Shown here one piece after another: positions 19,589 through 29,244 of a stretch of DNA of 64,000 nucleotides. This DNA comes from Mangrovibacter phragmitis (GTDB taxonomy: Bacteria; Pseudomonadota; Gammaproteobacteria; Enterobacterales; Enterobacteriaceae): the NCBI RefSeq assembly GCF_001655675.1, contig NZ_LYRP01000001.1:1-64000 (forward strand). The letters are read 5' to 3'. The notes below the pieces were generated by a model, which made no database searches, was not told where the DNA came from, and saw nothing but the letters and a program-made list of their open reading frames with translations. Position numbers and translations under genes: made by a program. Each line of letters starts with the position of its first letter. Position 1 is the stretch's first letter.

Positions 19589-20419
19589 TTATTGGGCAAT
19601 AAAATTAACCTGTACATCTTTGGGGCTGGCGTAGTAGGGCCATGACGTAACGATAAAATCGGCACCTGCTGCAACGAACTCGTGGATATTACCCGGATTA
19701 ATACCCCCCGCTATTCCCAAACGGGTTGCCAGTCCTGCCTTCTCAATATGTGTTTTACACAGGCGAATATCAGACGGGCTGAATTTATCCAGTTGTAATA
19801 TTTCGGCACCCGACTGCGCCCAGTGCATGGCATCTTCAATATCATGTACTTCTACAATTGCACGGTGCTCAGGCGCACGCTGTTTAAGCTGAAAAAGCGT
19901 CTTTCCGGAACAGGTATGAAAAAACTGCCGGTGTTCGGCAAACACCAGGATACTTTCTGATACGCCACACCGGTGCATTACGGCACCGCCAGCGTGTACC
20001 GCTTTTATGGAAAGGGCTTTCGTGCCGGGCACTTGTTTACGCGTACAGGCAACCGGAATGCCCTGAGCGCCATCCACCATTGCTCTGGCGGCGCTGGCTA
20101 TCCCGCTGGCCCATTCCACTATAACCTGAGCGGATTTCCACACCGTAAGCAGCGTTTGAGCACGGCCGGATACACTGAGGATTGGGTCTCCCGGAGCCAG
20201 TTGTGAACCTGATGGTTGTAAAAAAACCAGTGAGGCACCTTTTAACTCGAACATGCGTGCGGCTTCTTCTGTGGCGCACAATGTCATGGGGAAGCGAGCC
20301 CGGAATTCAACGCGAGCAGACACTGTTGCCGGAATCAATAATGAAGTTGTCAGGTCACCCCATGGGGCATCGTCATGTAATAACTGCAGGATTGATTCGT
20401 CGCTGAGAACTCTGTCCAT
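19589..20419 (-). CDS. modD: ModD-type quinolinate phosphoribosyltransferase-like protein
   Basis: 276 aa protein of the NadC fold, ModD subfamily. NadC makes nicotinate mononucleotide from quinolinate; ModD proteins are usually encoded with molybdate ABC transporters and their reaction is unproven. Visible: APWGDLTTSLL near the N-terminus, TRKQVPGTKALSIKAVHAGG (about 130-150, equivalent to the NadC substrate site TRKT.PG.R..EK.AV..GG, with Lys-Gln-Val replacing the usual Lys-Thr-Thr), EVHDIEDAMHWAQ and LGIAGGINPGNIHEFVAAGAD. GAGAGG supports the ATG at 20419. No modABC genes are nearby, so it stands alone. The gene is absent from E. coli K-12. Confidence 0.85.
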   Translation of the reverse strand: MDRVLSDESILQLLHDDAPWGDLTTSLLIPATVSARVEFRARFPMTLCATEEAARMFELKGASLVFLQPSGSQLAPGDPILSVSGRAQTLLTVWKSAQVIVEWASGIASAARAMVDGAQGIPVACTRKQVPGTKALSIKAVHAGGAVMHRCGVSESILVFAEHRQFFHTCSGKTLFQLKQRAPEHRAIVEVHDIEDAMHWAQSGAEILQLDKFSPSDIRLCKTHIEKAGLATRLGIAGGINPGNIHEFVAAGADFIVTSWPYYASPKDVQVNFIAQ

Positions 20420-20733
20420 AAAAACCTCTCGTTTTGTATGGGAAATGTTCAGAGACATCATGACGCTCTTTCTGCGATGTGGCAATGGTAAGTATTGTGC
20501 GCTGAATGATATTGGGGCGATATCACCAGCATTATATTGTCTGGCTGGCAGGGAATCATGAAGTAGTATGCTTTACTGGCAAGCAGAGCAAGAATACAGG
20601 AAAGAAAAACCATGTGCTCCGCGCCAGGCATGCTTATATATTTCCGGCATAAAATAAAGCGTTTATGTATTTGCTGGGCCTGCATTAATTTGTCTCAATA
20701 GATTTAATCGAGGCAATTACGGCAGGGTAACCA
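20420..20733. other. modD-cbl divergent region
   Basis: 314 bp between divergent starts. It must carry both promoters; I see no clear operator, hairpin or small gene. Confidence 0.5.
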
Positions 20734-21687
20734 GTGAATTTTCAACAACTACGTATTATTCGTGAAGCGGCCCGCTGCAATTACAACCTGACAGAGGTTG
20801 CTAACCGACTCTATACCTCGCAGTCGGGTGTCAGCCGCCATATTCGTGAACTGGAAGAAGAACTGGGTATTGCGTTATTTGTCCGGCGTGGCAAGCGCTT
20901 ATTGCACATGACTGATCCGGGTAAAGAGCTTCTGGCGATTGCCGGGCGAATTCTTAATGATGCCGGGCATATTCGCAAACTGGCAAATATATTCAGCAGT
21001 CACGATAGTGGGCAGTTGGTTATCGCGACCACTCACACTCAGGCGCGTTACAGCCTGCCTTCGGTAATTAAAGAATTTCGCGCACTTTACCCTGGCGTAC
21101 AGTTGGCCCTTAATCAGGGAACTCCGGAAGAAATCGTTGCGATGCTGGAGTCTGGTGAAGCAGATATTGGTATTGCAACAGAACGGCTGATGAATGCGCC
21201 CTCACTGGCAGCATTCCCATATTACCGTTGGCACCATGCTATTTTAGTACCGGAGAATCATGTACTGGCTCAAGAATCCGTTATCACACTGGGTGCACTA
21301 AATGCTCATCCAATGATAACTTACCGCCAGGGAATAACAGGGCGCTCGCGTATTGATAATGCATTTATGGCTGCCGGGCTGGCACCACAAATAGTGATTA
21401 GCGCACAAGACTCTGACGTTATCAAAACCTATGTGGAATTGGGATTGGGTGTGGGGATTGTGGCGGATATGTCCTGCAACCCGGAGCGGGATCATGGCCT
21501 GATTAAACTGAATGCAGAACATTTATTTGAAGCTAATACTGTATGGCTGGGCCTGAAACGCGGGCAATTACAGCGAGATTATATTTGGAAATTTATACAG
21601 TTGTGCAATCAGGAACTGGCGCCTGAAGCTGTAAAGGCCAGCGTTTTTGCTCCAGAGCCGGGCAGTGAACTTAACTTTGAAATATGA
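20734..21687 (+). CDS. cbl: LysR-family activator Cbl (CysB paralogue) for sulfonate use
   Basis: LysR-type regulator, 317 aa, of the CysB/Cbl branch. Residues 1-60 form the winged helix (NLTEVANRLYTSQSGVSRHIRELEEELG), and 90-300 the periplasmic-binding-like effector domain (TTHTQARYSLPSVIKEFRALYP, ITYRQGITGRSRIDNAF, ANTVWLGLKRGQLQRDYIWKF). In E. coli Cbl activates the ssu and tau operons during sulfate starvation, with adenosine phosphosulfate as anti-inducer. It resembles E. coli Cbl more than CysB by recalled sequence, and its position beside ssuEADCB (convergent with ssuB) supports this role. Confidence 0.88.
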   Translation: MNFQQLRIIREAARCNYNLTEVANRLYTSQSGVSRHIRELEEELGIALFVRRGKRLLHMTDPGKELLAIAGRILNDAGHIRKLANIFSSHDSGQLVIATTHTQARYSLPSVIKEFRALYPGVQLALNQGTPEEIVAMLESGEADIGIATERLMNAPSLAAFPYYRWHHAILVPENHVLAQESVITLGALNAHPMITYRQGITGRSRIDNAFMAAGLAPQIVISAQDSDVIKTYVELGLGVGIVADMSCNPERDHGLIKLNAEHLFEANTVWLGLKRGQLQRDYIWKFIQLCNQELAPEAVKASVFAPEPGSELNFEI

Positions 21688-21730
21688 TGGCAGAGAAGAA
21701 CCCGTTTCTTGCTTTACTTTATTGTGAGGT

Positions 21731-21765
21731 ATGCCGTGCTCAATTGTTTACTTTGGGCACGGCAT
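21731..21765. terminator. Stem-loop between convergent cbl and ssuB
   Basis: Perfect 9-bp stem ATGCCGTGC / GCACGGCAT with a 17-nt loop, 43 bp after the cbl stop. A TTTTT run begins about 12 nt later on the plus strand, so termination efficiency is uncertain. Confidence 0.45.
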
Positions 21766-21828
21766 GTGTGATGCATGTTTTTAGCAACAGGCAATCAGAG
21801 GGTTGGCCCGCTGAATAACTGCCGGTAA

Positions 21829-22620
21829 TCAGGGCATTGATAAGGTGCGTGGAAATGTATCGTTGCTGGAGGGGATGAGAATACGGTCCAGCACACTGGC
21901 CTCAAGGTCGGCCAGTTTAGCCGAACCCCGTCTCCTCGGGTGAGGTAAATCAATCATTAAATCAAGCCCAATGCGGCCTTCTTCAACAAGTAATACCCGG
22001 TCAGCCATCGTGACGGCTTCTGACACATCATGTGTAACCAGCAACACAGTGAACCCCTGTTTTTGCCATAGCGACGTGATAAGCGCCTGCATTTCAATGC
22101 GGGTTAACGCATCCAGTGCGCCCAGGGGTTCATCCAGTAACAGCAGGCCAGGCTGGTGGATGAGGGCTCGCGCCAGTGCAACACGCTGTTTTTGCCCACC
22201 CGAGAGAGCAGACGGCCATTCTGTACCTCTTGATTCCAGCCCCACCGCTTTCAATGCTTTACCCGCTGTATCATGCCAGTCGCCTTTAAGCCCGATCCCA
22301 ACATTATTGAGAACGCTCTTCCAGGGTAACAGGCGAGCTTCCTGAAACATCATCCGGATATCCTGTTGTGTCTGGCGCAGTGGCATGCCTCCTGCACGCA
22401 ATTCGCCGCTGGATACCGCTTCCAGCCCGGCGAGCAGGCGAAGCAGGGTACTTTTACCGCAACCGCTACGGCCCACAATAGCGACAAACTGCCCGGCAGG
22501 AATGTGCAAATCAATGGTGTCCAGAATAGTTCGTGTTCCGTACTGCTTGCTGACACCATCCAGAACCAGGGGAAGCCCGGTATTCAAACGCGCGGGCCGC
22601 GAAGAGTTAAGGTCAGTCAT
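21829..22620 (-). CDS. ssuB: Alkanesulfonate ABC transporter ATP-binding protein
   Basis: Cytosolic ATPase of the SsuABC importer, 263 aa. Walker [10 protein letters not shown] (about 49-57), Q-loop in [11 protein letters not shown], signature [15 protein letters not shown] (about 138), Walker [13 protein letters not shown] and the switch His in [10 protein letters not shown]. The sequence DEARLLPW-type Q-loop is typical of nitrate/sulfonate/taurine importers. It is the last gene of ssuEADCB and overlaps ssuC by 4 bp. Confidence 0.95.
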   Translation of the reverse strand: MTDLNSSRPARLNTGLPLVLDGVSKQYGTRTILDTIDLHIPAGQFVAIVGRSGCGKSTLLRLLAGLEAVSSGELRAGGMPLRQTQQDIRMMFQEARLLPWKSVLNNVGIGLKGDWHDTAGKALKAVGLESRGTEWPSALSGGQKQRVALARALIHQPGLLLLDEPLGALDALTRIEMQALITSLWQKQGFTVLLVTHDVSEAVTMADRVLLVEEGRIGLDLMIDLPHPRRRGSAKLADLEASVLDRILIPSSNDTFPRTLSMP

Positions 22621-23399
22621 GCGGTTTCTCCTGTTTCAGGCTGGAATGCCGGGTGCCAGCGCAGCCAGATATGCTCAAGAAATAGTGCAATGCTGTCTGC
22701 CAGTTTTCCCAGCAGTGCATAGAGAATAATGGCGACGACAACCACGTCCGTTTGCAAAAATTCGCGTGCGTTCATGGCCAGATACCCGATGCCAGCACTG
22801 GAAGAAATGGTTTCTGCCACAATCAATGTCAGCCACATCAGCCCCAATGAGAAGCGTATCCCCACCATAATGGCGGGAAGCGCGCCTGGCAGTATCACTT
22901 GCCAGAACAGGCTAAATCCATTTAGCCCATAGCTGCGCGCCATCTCCAGTAACCCGCGGTCAATATTGCGAATCCCGTGGTATGTATTCAGGTAAACCGG
23001 AAACAGACTGCCCAACGCCACCAGGAAAATTTTGGCTGTTTCATCAATGCCAAACCACAGTATTACCAGTGGAATAAGTGCCAGGTGAGGAATATTCCGT
23101 AGCATCTGAATGGATGTATCAAACAGCCGTTCGCCAAGTGGCGACAACCCTGTGATTATCCCGAGTAATAACCCAGCAGAGCCACCAATAGTGAAACCAG
23201 ACAGCGCGCGCCATGTGCTGATACTCAGGTTGTGAAATAACTCCCCATCAACAGTAAGCCGCCAGAACGCGCGGATTACAGCTTCTGGTGAAGGAAATAT
23301 CCGTGAGGATATCCAGCCGGTTTGTGCTGCGACTTGCCACAGAGCAACAAGCGCAAAGGGAACTAACCAGGGCTGTATCGCCCGGGTAACTTTTTTCAT
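22617..23399 (-). CDS. ssuC: Alkanesulfonate ABC transporter permease
   Basis: Inner-membrane permease, 260 aa, about six TM helices. The cytoplasmic EAA loop for coupling to SsuB is visible as [28 protein letters not shown] (about residues 150-178). It overlaps ssuD by 4 bp (ATGA) upstream and ssuB by 4 bp downstream, which indicates translational coupling in the operon. Confidence 0.94.
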   Translation of the reverse strand: MKKVTRAIQPWLVPFALVALWQVAAQTGWISSRIFPSPEAVIRAFWRLTVDGELFHNLSISTWRALSGFTIGGSAGLLLGIITGLSPLGERLFDTSIQMLRNIPHLALIPLVILWFGIDETAKIFLVALGSLFPVYLNTYHGIRNIDRGLLEMARSYGLNGFSLFWQVILPGALPAIMVGIRFSLGLMWLTLIVAETISSSAGIGYLAMNAREFLQTDVVVVAIILYALLGKLADSIALFLEHIWLRWHPAFQPETGETA

Positions 23400-24556
23400 C
23401 GGTTATCCCTCTGGGCCTGTGCTGTTTTGTGTGGCACAAATTCATTGCCGATAATTTCTCCCTGGGCAGACAGCCTTCGTTGCGCCGGTGTTTCAGGAAC
23501 GGCAACATCCAGTAGTGGGAATAATAACTCGCCAACGCGCCACGCTTCTTCAAGGTGCGGATAACCAGAAAGCACAAAGGTATCTATCCCCAGGCTGGCA
23601 TATTCCTTTATACGTAGTGCGACTGTTTGCGGGTCACCGACCAGCGCCGTTCCAGCACCACTGCGAACCAGCCCAATACCAGCCCAAAGATTTGGGCTTA
23701 TCTCAAGGTTTTCGCGTTTCCCATTGTGTAACTGCGCCATGCGTCTTTGCCCAACAGAGTCAAAGCGGTTGAGCGATTCCTGCGCTTTGGCAAGGGTTTC
23801 ATCATCAAGCCGTGAAATAAGGCGATCGGCTGCCTGCCAGGCTTCTTCGTTTGTTTCACGAACAATGACGTGTAAGCGAATACCAAAACGTACTGTCCGG
23901 CCAAGTGCAGCTGCTTTTTCACGCACCTGTGCCAGCTTCTCTTTGACCAGCTCTGGTGGTTCACCCCAGGTGAGGTAGAGATCAACCTGTTCTGCGGCAA
24001 GATCCTGTGCCGCATCAGACGAACCACCAAAATAGAGTGGCGGATAAGGTTGCTGTACCGGCGGGTAGAGCAGTTTTGCCCCCTTAACTTTGATATGCTT
24101 CCCTTCAAAATCTACCTGTTCACCAGACAATAAGCGTCGCCATACCCGCGTGAATTCCGCTGAGGCTTCATAGCGTTCATCATGGTTAAGGAATACGCCT
24201 TCTGCTGCCAGTTCGTCAGGATTCCCCCCGGTAACAAGGTTAAATAACGCACGCCCATTGGACAGCCTGTCCAGGGTGGCCGCCTGCCGCGCGGCAAGGG
24301 TGGGCGAAACCACGCCGGGGCGCAGGGCAACAAGGAAACGTAGCCTGCGTGTGACCGGAATGAGTGACGATGCTACCAGCCAGGAGTCTTCGCATGAGCG
24401 GCCTGTCGGGATCAATACTCCACCAAAACCAAGGTGATCAGCAGCCTGAGCAATTTGTTGCAGGTATGCGTGGTCAACAACGCGCGCAGATTCGTCACTG
24501 GCAAGGTAATGGCCATCACCGTGAGTTGGCAGGAACCAGAAAATATTCAGACTCAT
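23396..24556 (-). CDS. ssuD: FMNH2-dependent alkanesulfonate monooxygenase
   Basis: Cytosolic flavin-dependent monooxygenase of the bacterial luciferase-like family, 386 aa (E. coli 381). It uses FMNH2 from SsuE and O2 to split C1-C10 alkanesulfonates into aldehyde and sulfite, which then feeds cysteine synthesis. Landmarks: [18 protein letters not shown] at the start, [12 protein letters not shown] with the active-site Cys (about residue 54) and Arg in the mobile loop [18 protein letters not shown] (about 297). AGGAG before the ATG at 24556 fixes the start; 20 upstream in-frame codons are not used. Confidence 0.96.
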   Translation of the reverse strand: MSLNIFWFLPTHGDGHYLASDESARVVDHAYLQQIAQAADHLGFGGVLIPTGRSCEDSWLVASSLIPVTRRLRFLVALRPGVVSPTLAARQAATLDRLSNGRALFNLVTGGNPDELAAEGVFLNHDERYEASAEFTRVWRRLLSGEQVDFEGKHIKVKGAKLLYPPVQQPYPPLYFGGSSDAAQDLAAEQVDLYLTWGEPPELVKEKLAQVREKAAALGRTVRFGIRLHVIVRETNEEAWQAADRLISRLDDETLAKAQESLNRFDSVGQRRMAQLHNGKRENLEISPNLWAGIGLVRSGAGTALVGDPQTVALRIKEYASLGIDTFVLSGYPHLEEAWRVGELLFPLLDVAVPETPAQRRLSAQGEIIGNEFVPHKTAQAQRDNR

Positions 24557-24572
24557 GGTACATCTCCTGTAT

Positions 24573-25529
24573 TTATTGGGCTGACGGGAAGTGCCAGATA
24601 TGGCTGGCAACATCAACCGGGACGGGTATCAAATGGTTTTGATAAAAAAGGTCTGCCGTTTTCTGCTGTGCTTTCAGTGTTGCCTCATCGACAGGCGTGA
24701 TAGTTATTTCAGGTCGGTGGTCGAGATAACTGGCAATGACCTTTTCAGGTAACCCCAGATTCTTTGCCAGCAGAGTAATACTCCGGGATCGTTGAGTACG
24801 GGTCAGCGCCTCGGCCTGAGTTAAAACCTGCAGAACTTGCCTGAGAAAAGGGCTGTGTTGTTCGGCAAAGCTGTGGGCAGCCAGATAAAAAGAACCGGCT
24901 CTGCTGATGTTGCTGCCATCGGCCAGCACTCTGGCATTACCCTGCAACAGCGCGGCGGAATAGTACGGATCCCAGATTGCCCATGCATCAACATCACCCT
25001 GTACAAAAGCCGCACGGGCATCGGCCGGTGTGAGATATACCGGACGGATGTCGCTGAATTTCAACCCGGCCTTTTGCAGTTGCAACAGCAATAAGTTATG
25101 TGCGCTGGACCCTTTCTGGAAAGCCACTTTGCGGCCTTTCAATTCTGTAACACTCTTAATGGCGCTGTTTTTTGCCACCAATATCACTTCTGCTTTGGGT
25201 TTTGGTGGCTCTGACCCTACATAGACAAGGCTGCCTCCTGCTGCCTGGGCAAAAATTGGCGGCACTTCACCTGTACTGGCAAGATCAATGCTGCCTACAT
25301 TCAGCGCCTCCAGCATTTGTGGCCCGGCGGGGAATTCTGTCCATGTAATAGTGGTTTGCGGGAATTTTTTCTCCAGCAACTGCTCACTTTTTGCCATGAC
25401 CAGCGCAACAGATCCTTTTTGGTAACCAATACGTAATTGTGCCGGGGTATCTGCGGCAAATACCGCTGACGCGATGCTCAGCAGGCTTATCAGCACAGTG
25501 GCGGTGAATTGTTTACTCCTTGAAAACAT
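24573..25529 (-). CDS. ssuA: Alkanesulfonate-binding periplasmic protein
   Basis: Substrate-binding protein of the SsuABC importer, 318 aa (E. coli 319). A signal peptide covers residues 1-25 (cleavage after VFA). The mature protein has the NMT1/THI5-like fold: [57 protein letters not shown], and [25 protein letters not shown]. It lies between ssuE and ssuD, 16 bp from each, in the usual order. Confidence 0.95.
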   Translation of the reverse strand: MFSRSKQFTATVLISLLSIASAVFAADTPAQLRIGYQKGSVALVMAKSEQLLEKKFPQTTITWTEFPAGPQMLEALNVGSIDLASTGEVPPIFAQAAGGSLVYVGSEPPKPKAEVILVAKNSAIKSVTELKGRKVAFQKGSSAHNLLLLQLQKAGLKFSDIRPVYLTPADARAAFVQGDVDAWAIWDPYYSAALLQGNARVLADGSNISRAGSFYLAAHSFAEQHSPFLRQVLQVLTQAEALTRTQRSRSITLLAKNLGLPEKVIASYLDHRPEITITPVDEATLKAQQKTADLFYQNHLIPVPVDVASHIWHFPSAQ

Positions 25530-25544
25530 CGTGTGCTCCTTAAA

Positions 25545-26105
25545 TCAGGCCGTTTGGCGCATCAGTGTATTTGGGTGATGATGGCGACTCAGTGCTTCAG
25601 TGAAGTTCTCCAGGGCAGTGAGTAAGCGTTTTTCCAATGCAGAAGAGAACAGCGTTGAATGTGCATCTATGGATATTTGGCTGTCTTCTGCGAAGACGCT
25701 GTGCAGGATCTCTTGTGCTTTGAGTGCGCAAAGTACGGGTTTTAGGCTGTAATCCACTGCCAGCATGTGTGCCAGAGAACCTGCTGTTGCCAGTGGTAAC
25801 ACCACTTTGTGTTCCAGTGCCCGTTCCCCAAGCAAATCAAGAAGTGTTTTCAGTACGCCTGTAAATGAAGCCTTGTAGATAGGGGTTGCGATGATAAGCC
25901 CATCTGCGCTGGCAAGTTGTGAGGTGAACGTGGCAAGAGCCGGGCTGTCGAACCTTGCAGTAAAAAGATCTTCATGTGGCAGGTTGTTGATGTGCCACGG
26001 CAGAACTTCAATCCCCTGGTTTTCCAGCCATTGCCCGGCACGGCTGAGCAGCGCGGTGGAACGGGAAGGGTAATGCGGGCTTCCCGCGAGTGTTAAAACA
26101 CGCAT
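25545..26105 (-). CDS. ssuE: NAD(P)H-dependent FMN reductase
   Basis: Flavodoxin-like FMN reductase, 186 aa (E. coli 191), which supplies FMNH2 to SsuD. Landmarks: LAGSPHYPSRSTALL (about 5-19) for phosphate binding, ADGLIIATPIYKASFTGVLKTLLDLL (about 70-95) and LPLATAGSLAHMLAVDYSLKPVL (about 103-125); the ATPIYxASxTG pi-helix region characteristic of SsuE is intact. AAGGAG lies five bases before the ATG. It is the first gene of ssuEADCB, so the operon promoter is in 26106-26300. Confidence 0.94.
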   Translation of the reverse strand: MRVLTLAGSPHYPSRSTALLSRAGQWLENQGIEVLPWHINNLPHEDLFTARFDSPALATFTSQLASADGLIIATPIYKASFTGVLKTLLDLLGERALEHKVVLPLATAGSLAHMLAVDYSLKPVLCALKAQEILHSVFAEDSQISIDAHSTLFSSALEKRLLTALENFTEALSRHHHPNTLMRQTA

Positions 26106-26186
26106 AGCAACTCCTTATAACAAAAAGTTATTTATTTTTACTTATTAATAACAAGTTGGATGAGTGTGGCAGGTTGCCTGGAAGGA

Positions 26187-26204
26187 CAGAAATAACTATT
26201 TCTG
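26187..26204. promoter_or_regulatory. Inverted repeat upstream of ssuE
   Basis: CAGAAATA-AC-TATTTCTG, a perfect 8-bp inverted repeat 82 bp before the ssuE start. It could be a regulator site for the ssu promoter; it does not match the loosely defined CysB/Cbl site well enough to name. Confidence 0.4.
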
Positions 26205-26414
26205 GAATACAAAGCTAAAAAATAGCTAAAGCACTAAGCCGTAGTAATAGCCATAGTGCGTACTGAACAATGCACTTACTGTTTGTACCATGGAAAAACA
26301 GGTGTTAATGCCGAAAGAGTGAGCAACTTTCTTATCAGACCAGGTGCAGGAAACTTGCGTTTTAAAAAATAGATAAGGCGTGCGCATACTGCTAATTTCG
26401 TTAGTCTTTGCATT

Positions 26415-26430
26415 ATGACAAGTTTGTCAT
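26415..26430. promoter_or_regulatory. CusR/SilR-type metal box upstream of silE
   Basis: ATGACAA-GT-TTGTCAT, a perfect palindrome that matches the core of the CusR/PcoR box (AATGACAANNTTGTCATT). It lies 117 bp before silE, whose regulator pair is encoded directly downstream. Confidence 0.85.
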
Positions 26431-26546
26431 CAATGCGTCACCAGCCCAACAGTGTTACCCCTGTAAAGTGAGTTTCATACAGAGATTATTCAGTTGATAA
26501 CACCAACTGATTTACAGAAACCACTAAATATCATGGAGTAACTGTT

Positions 26547-26915
26547 ATGAAAAAAATTGCTTTGGCTATCGTAGTTTCTTTTGGAACAATGGCATCGGTT
26601 TGGGCTGCTGAACCACAGCATCTCACTGAAATAAGTGATACAGCGCACCACCAGGCCCAGCCTGAACATGAATCAATGGTCAACTGTGATATGAGTAGTA
26701 GGCCTGGGAAAAATGAATGGCACAACAAAATGATGGAGACGCAGGTATCACACACCACAGAAGATGGAAACGGGACAAAACCATTTTCCTCACTGAACGA
26801 ACATGAACGTGCCGCCATTATGCATAAGTTCACACATAATGGGGAATCAGGCCCACATATGCGGGCATCAGAAAAACATTTGCAGATGATGCAAAAATCC
26901 GGTGACTCTATTTAA
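26547..26915 (+). CDS. silE: Periplasmic silver/copper-binding protein (SilE/PcoE family)
   Basis: Secreted protein of 122 aa. A signal peptide covers residues 1-20 (cleavage after SVWA). The mature part is rich in His and Met (HHQAQPEHESMVNC, HNKMMETQVSH, MHKFTHNGES), as needed for Ag+/Cu+ binding. The C-terminal FSSLNEHERAAIMH aligns with FSEMNEHEKAAVVH of SilE and PcoE as I recall them, which is what identifies the family. SilE sequesters silver ions in the periplasm; PcoE does so for copper. A CusR-type box precedes it and silRS follows. The spacer sequence between His/Met clusters is shorter than in plasmid SilE (143 aa). Confidence 0.82.
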   Translation: MKKIALAIVVSFGTMASVWAAEPQHLTEISDTAHHQAQPEHESMVNCDMSSRPGKNEWHNKMMETQVSHTTEDGNGTKPFSSLNEHERAAIMHKFTHNGESGPHMRASEKHLQMMQKSGDSI

Positions 26916-27101
26916 AACGTCTGCGCCAGTGAGTATCAGGGTTAAATTACCTGCAATTTTATCTGTGTTGGGTACTGTTCTGGTGCCCAATTCTGTTTCA
27001 GACCAAAACAGACATAAGGCTGTTTGCGATGTCATTGCGACAAGGATACCCAACTTTTTGCCGGATTTTATCTGGTATATATAAAACAGAGGGAGCAGTT
27101 G

Positions 27102-27785
27102 ATGAAAATACTCATCGTAGAAGATGAAAAAAAAACAGGCGAATATTTGTGCAAGGGGCTGACTGAAGCAGGATTTGTAGTAGATCTTACCGACAATGGC
27201 TTAACAGGCTATCACCTTGCGAATACGGCAGAATATGATCTTTTAATTTTAGATATTATGCTTCCTGACGTGAATGGCTGGGATGTGGTTCGCATGCTGC
27301 GTTCAGCTGGAAAAGGATTACCAATCTTGCTGTTAACAGCCCTTGGTACTGTAGAACACCGGGTCAAGGGGCTTGAACTTGGCGCTGATGACTATTTGAT
27401 CAAGCCTTTTGCATTTGCCGAACTTCTTGCACGTGTCAGAACACTGCTCCGCCGTGGTAATACAGTCATCCCTGAAAGCCAGTTTAAGGTAGCAGACCTG
27501 ATGGTTGACCTTGTGTCCAGAAAAGTAAGCCGGGCGGGCAATCGAATTCTGTTAACAAGCAAGGAGTTTAGCTTGCTGGAGTTTTTTATTCGCCATAAAG
27601 GTGAAGTGCTTCCGCGTTCCCTGATTGCCTCTCAGGTGTGGGACATGAACTTCGACAGCGATACCAATGCGATTGATGTCGCTGTAAAGCGCCTGCGGGC
27701 CAAAATTGATAATGACTACGAACTAAAACTAATTCAGACAGTGCGTGGGGTGGGATATGCCCTGGAGACCCCGGATGAATATTAA
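27102..27785 (+). CDS. silR: Heavy-metal response regulator (SilR/CusR family)
   Basis: OmpR-family response regulator of 227 aa, the same length as CusR and SilR. Receiver: [10 protein letters not shown] (about 8), phospho-Asp in [15 protein letters not shown] (Asp51), Lys in [15 protein letters not shown] (Lys101). Winged helix from about 130 with [20 protein letters not shown] and [21 protein letters not shown] lies six bases before the ATG at 27102; the frame is open upstream but lacks support. It is very similar to CusR (copper) as well, so SilR is chosen from the SilE and SilS neighbours. Its stop overlaps the silS start by 11 bp. Confidence 0.85.
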   Translation: MKILIVEDEKKTGEYLCKGLTEAGFVVDLTDNGLTGYHLANTAEYDLLILDIMLPDVNGWDVVRMLRSAGKGLPILLLTALGTVEHRVKGLELGADDYLIKPFAFAELLARVRTLLRRGNTVIPESQFKVADLMVDLVSRKVSRAGNRILLTSKEFSLLEFFIRHKGEVLPRSLIASQVWDMNFDSDTNAIDVAVKRLRAKIDNDYELKLIQTVRGVGYALETPDEY

Positions 27786-29235
27786 TTTACCCGGCCGGCC
27801 GTTTTCGCTGGCTCTGAGGTTGACGTTCTTCATCAGCTTGTCGACTATTTTGGGGTTTATTACTTTCACATGGATAATGCTGCATTCCGTTGAGGACCAT
27901 TTTGCACAGCAGGATGTTAATGACCTCCAGCAATTCAGCACCAGGATCAATGAAATACTGCATTCACCAGCAGCGCAGGAACCACAGAGGGTAAAACAAC
28001 TACAGGATTTGATCGCGGGCTACCGGGATATTTCGGTATTGATAGAAAATTCACATGGAGAAACGTTATTCAGTTCTCCACAGGGTTCTAAACTCCACCT
28101 TGCCAAAGAAGATGCCAGTTTTCTTTCCCACCTGAATAGTGACCTGAACAGTGGGGATGTGTTCCTCTGGAAAGCAGAGGTTAATTCGATAACTGGTAAC
28201 CAGTCCCCCCTAATAAATAATCAAACATACCGGGTTATTGTTGCTTCGGGTCAGGCATCATTTGGAGGAAAACAACAGAGTTATCAGCTGATTATTGGGC
28301 TCTCAATTAACTTTCACCTCCATTATCTTGATGCGTTGAAGAAGAAACTAGTGGCTATTGCCATTGTGATAAGCCTTGTGATTATTTTTATAATCCACTT
28401 CGCGGTGAGACAAGGGCATCAACCTCTAAGAAAGGTAAGTAATACCATTAAGAACATCACTTCCGATAAGCTTGATGAGCGACTGGATTCATCTCGCGTT
28501 CCAATTGAACTGGAACAGTTAGTGATTTCGTTTAATTACATGATTGCTAAAATTGAAGATGTGTTTAACCGGCAGGCTAATTTTTCTGCCGATATTGCGC
28601 ACGAAATCAGGACACCGATAACCAATCTGGTTACACAAACTGAAATCGCACTTAGCCAGAGCCGAACCCAGAAGGAACTGGAGGATGTACTTTATTCCAG
28701 CCTGGAAGAATACAACAGAATGACCAAAATGGTCAGCGATATGCTGTTCCTGGCACAGGCTGATAACCACCAGTTACTTTCAGAAATGGTGATATTTGAC
28801 CTCAGTGTAGAGGTCGGCAAGGTTTTTGACTTCTTCGAAGCATGGGCAGAAGACCGCAATGTAGCACTACTATTTAACGGGCGATCATGCCTTATCACCG
28901 GAGACCCACTGATGTACCGTAGAGTGCTCAACAATCTTCTGTCGAATGCTTTGCGATATACTCCAGAAGGAAGAGTTATTACGGTATCGGTACTAGAGCG
29001 CGAGCACAATTTCGAGCTCACTGTTGAAAACCCAGGCGCTCCCATACCAGAGGAACATCTGCCACGGTTGTTTGATCGCTTCTATCGTGTAGACCCGTCC
29101 AGGCAAAGAAAAGGTGAAGGGAGTGGGATCGGGTTGGCAATAGTTAAATCAATAGTGGCATTACATCATGGTCAAATCCGTGTCGAATCCGATGCAGTTT
29201 CAACACGTTTCATTATATCGATTCCCCGGATGTAG
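27775..29235 (+). CDS. silS: Heavy-metal sensor histidine kinase (SilS/CusS family)
   Basis: Inner-membrane sensor kinase, 486 aa. TM1 at about 14-36 ([19 protein letters not shown]), a periplasmic sensor domain, TM2 at about 200-222, HAMP, HisKA with [16 protein letters not shown] (phospho-His about residue 284) and HATPase with [33 protein letters not shown]. The periplasmic end [36 protein letters not shown] matches plasmid SilS better than CusS, in which this region contains a His-Gly-His stretch. It should sense Ag+ and Cu+. No silCFBA efflux pump or silP ATPase follows; the next gene is a convergent epimerase. Confidence 0.84.
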   Translation: MNINLPGRPFSLALRLTFFISLSTILGFITFTWIMLHSVEDHFAQQDVNDLQQFSTRINEILHSPAAQEPQRVKQLQDLIAGYRDISVLIENSHGETLFSSPQGSKLHLAKEDASFLSHLNSDLNSGDVFLWKAEVNSITGNQSPLINNQTYRVIVASGQASFGGKQQSYQLIIGLSINFHLHYLDALKKKLVAIAIVISLVIIFIIHFAVRQGHQPLRKVSNTIKNITSDKLDERLDSSRVPIELEQLVISFNYMIAKIEDVFNRQANFSADIAHEIRTPITNLVTQTEIALSQSRTQKELEDVLYSSLEEYNRMTKMVSDMLFLAQADNHQLLSEMVIFDLSVEVGKVFDFFEAWAEDRNVALLFNGRSCLITGDPLMYRRVLNNLLSNALRYTPEGRVITVSVLEREHNFELTVENPGAPIPEEHLPRLFDRFYRVDPSRQRKGEGSGIGLAIVKSIVALHHGQIRVESDAVSTRFIISIPRM

Positions 29236-29244
29236 CGACGCATT

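Larger units (their letters stand above)
26106..26546. other. ssuE-silE divergent region
   Basis: 441 bp separating divergent ssuE and silE. It contains an 8+8 bp inverted repeat near ssuE (26187-26204) and a CusR-type metal box near silE (26415-26430). No additional gene is visible. Confidence 0.65.
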
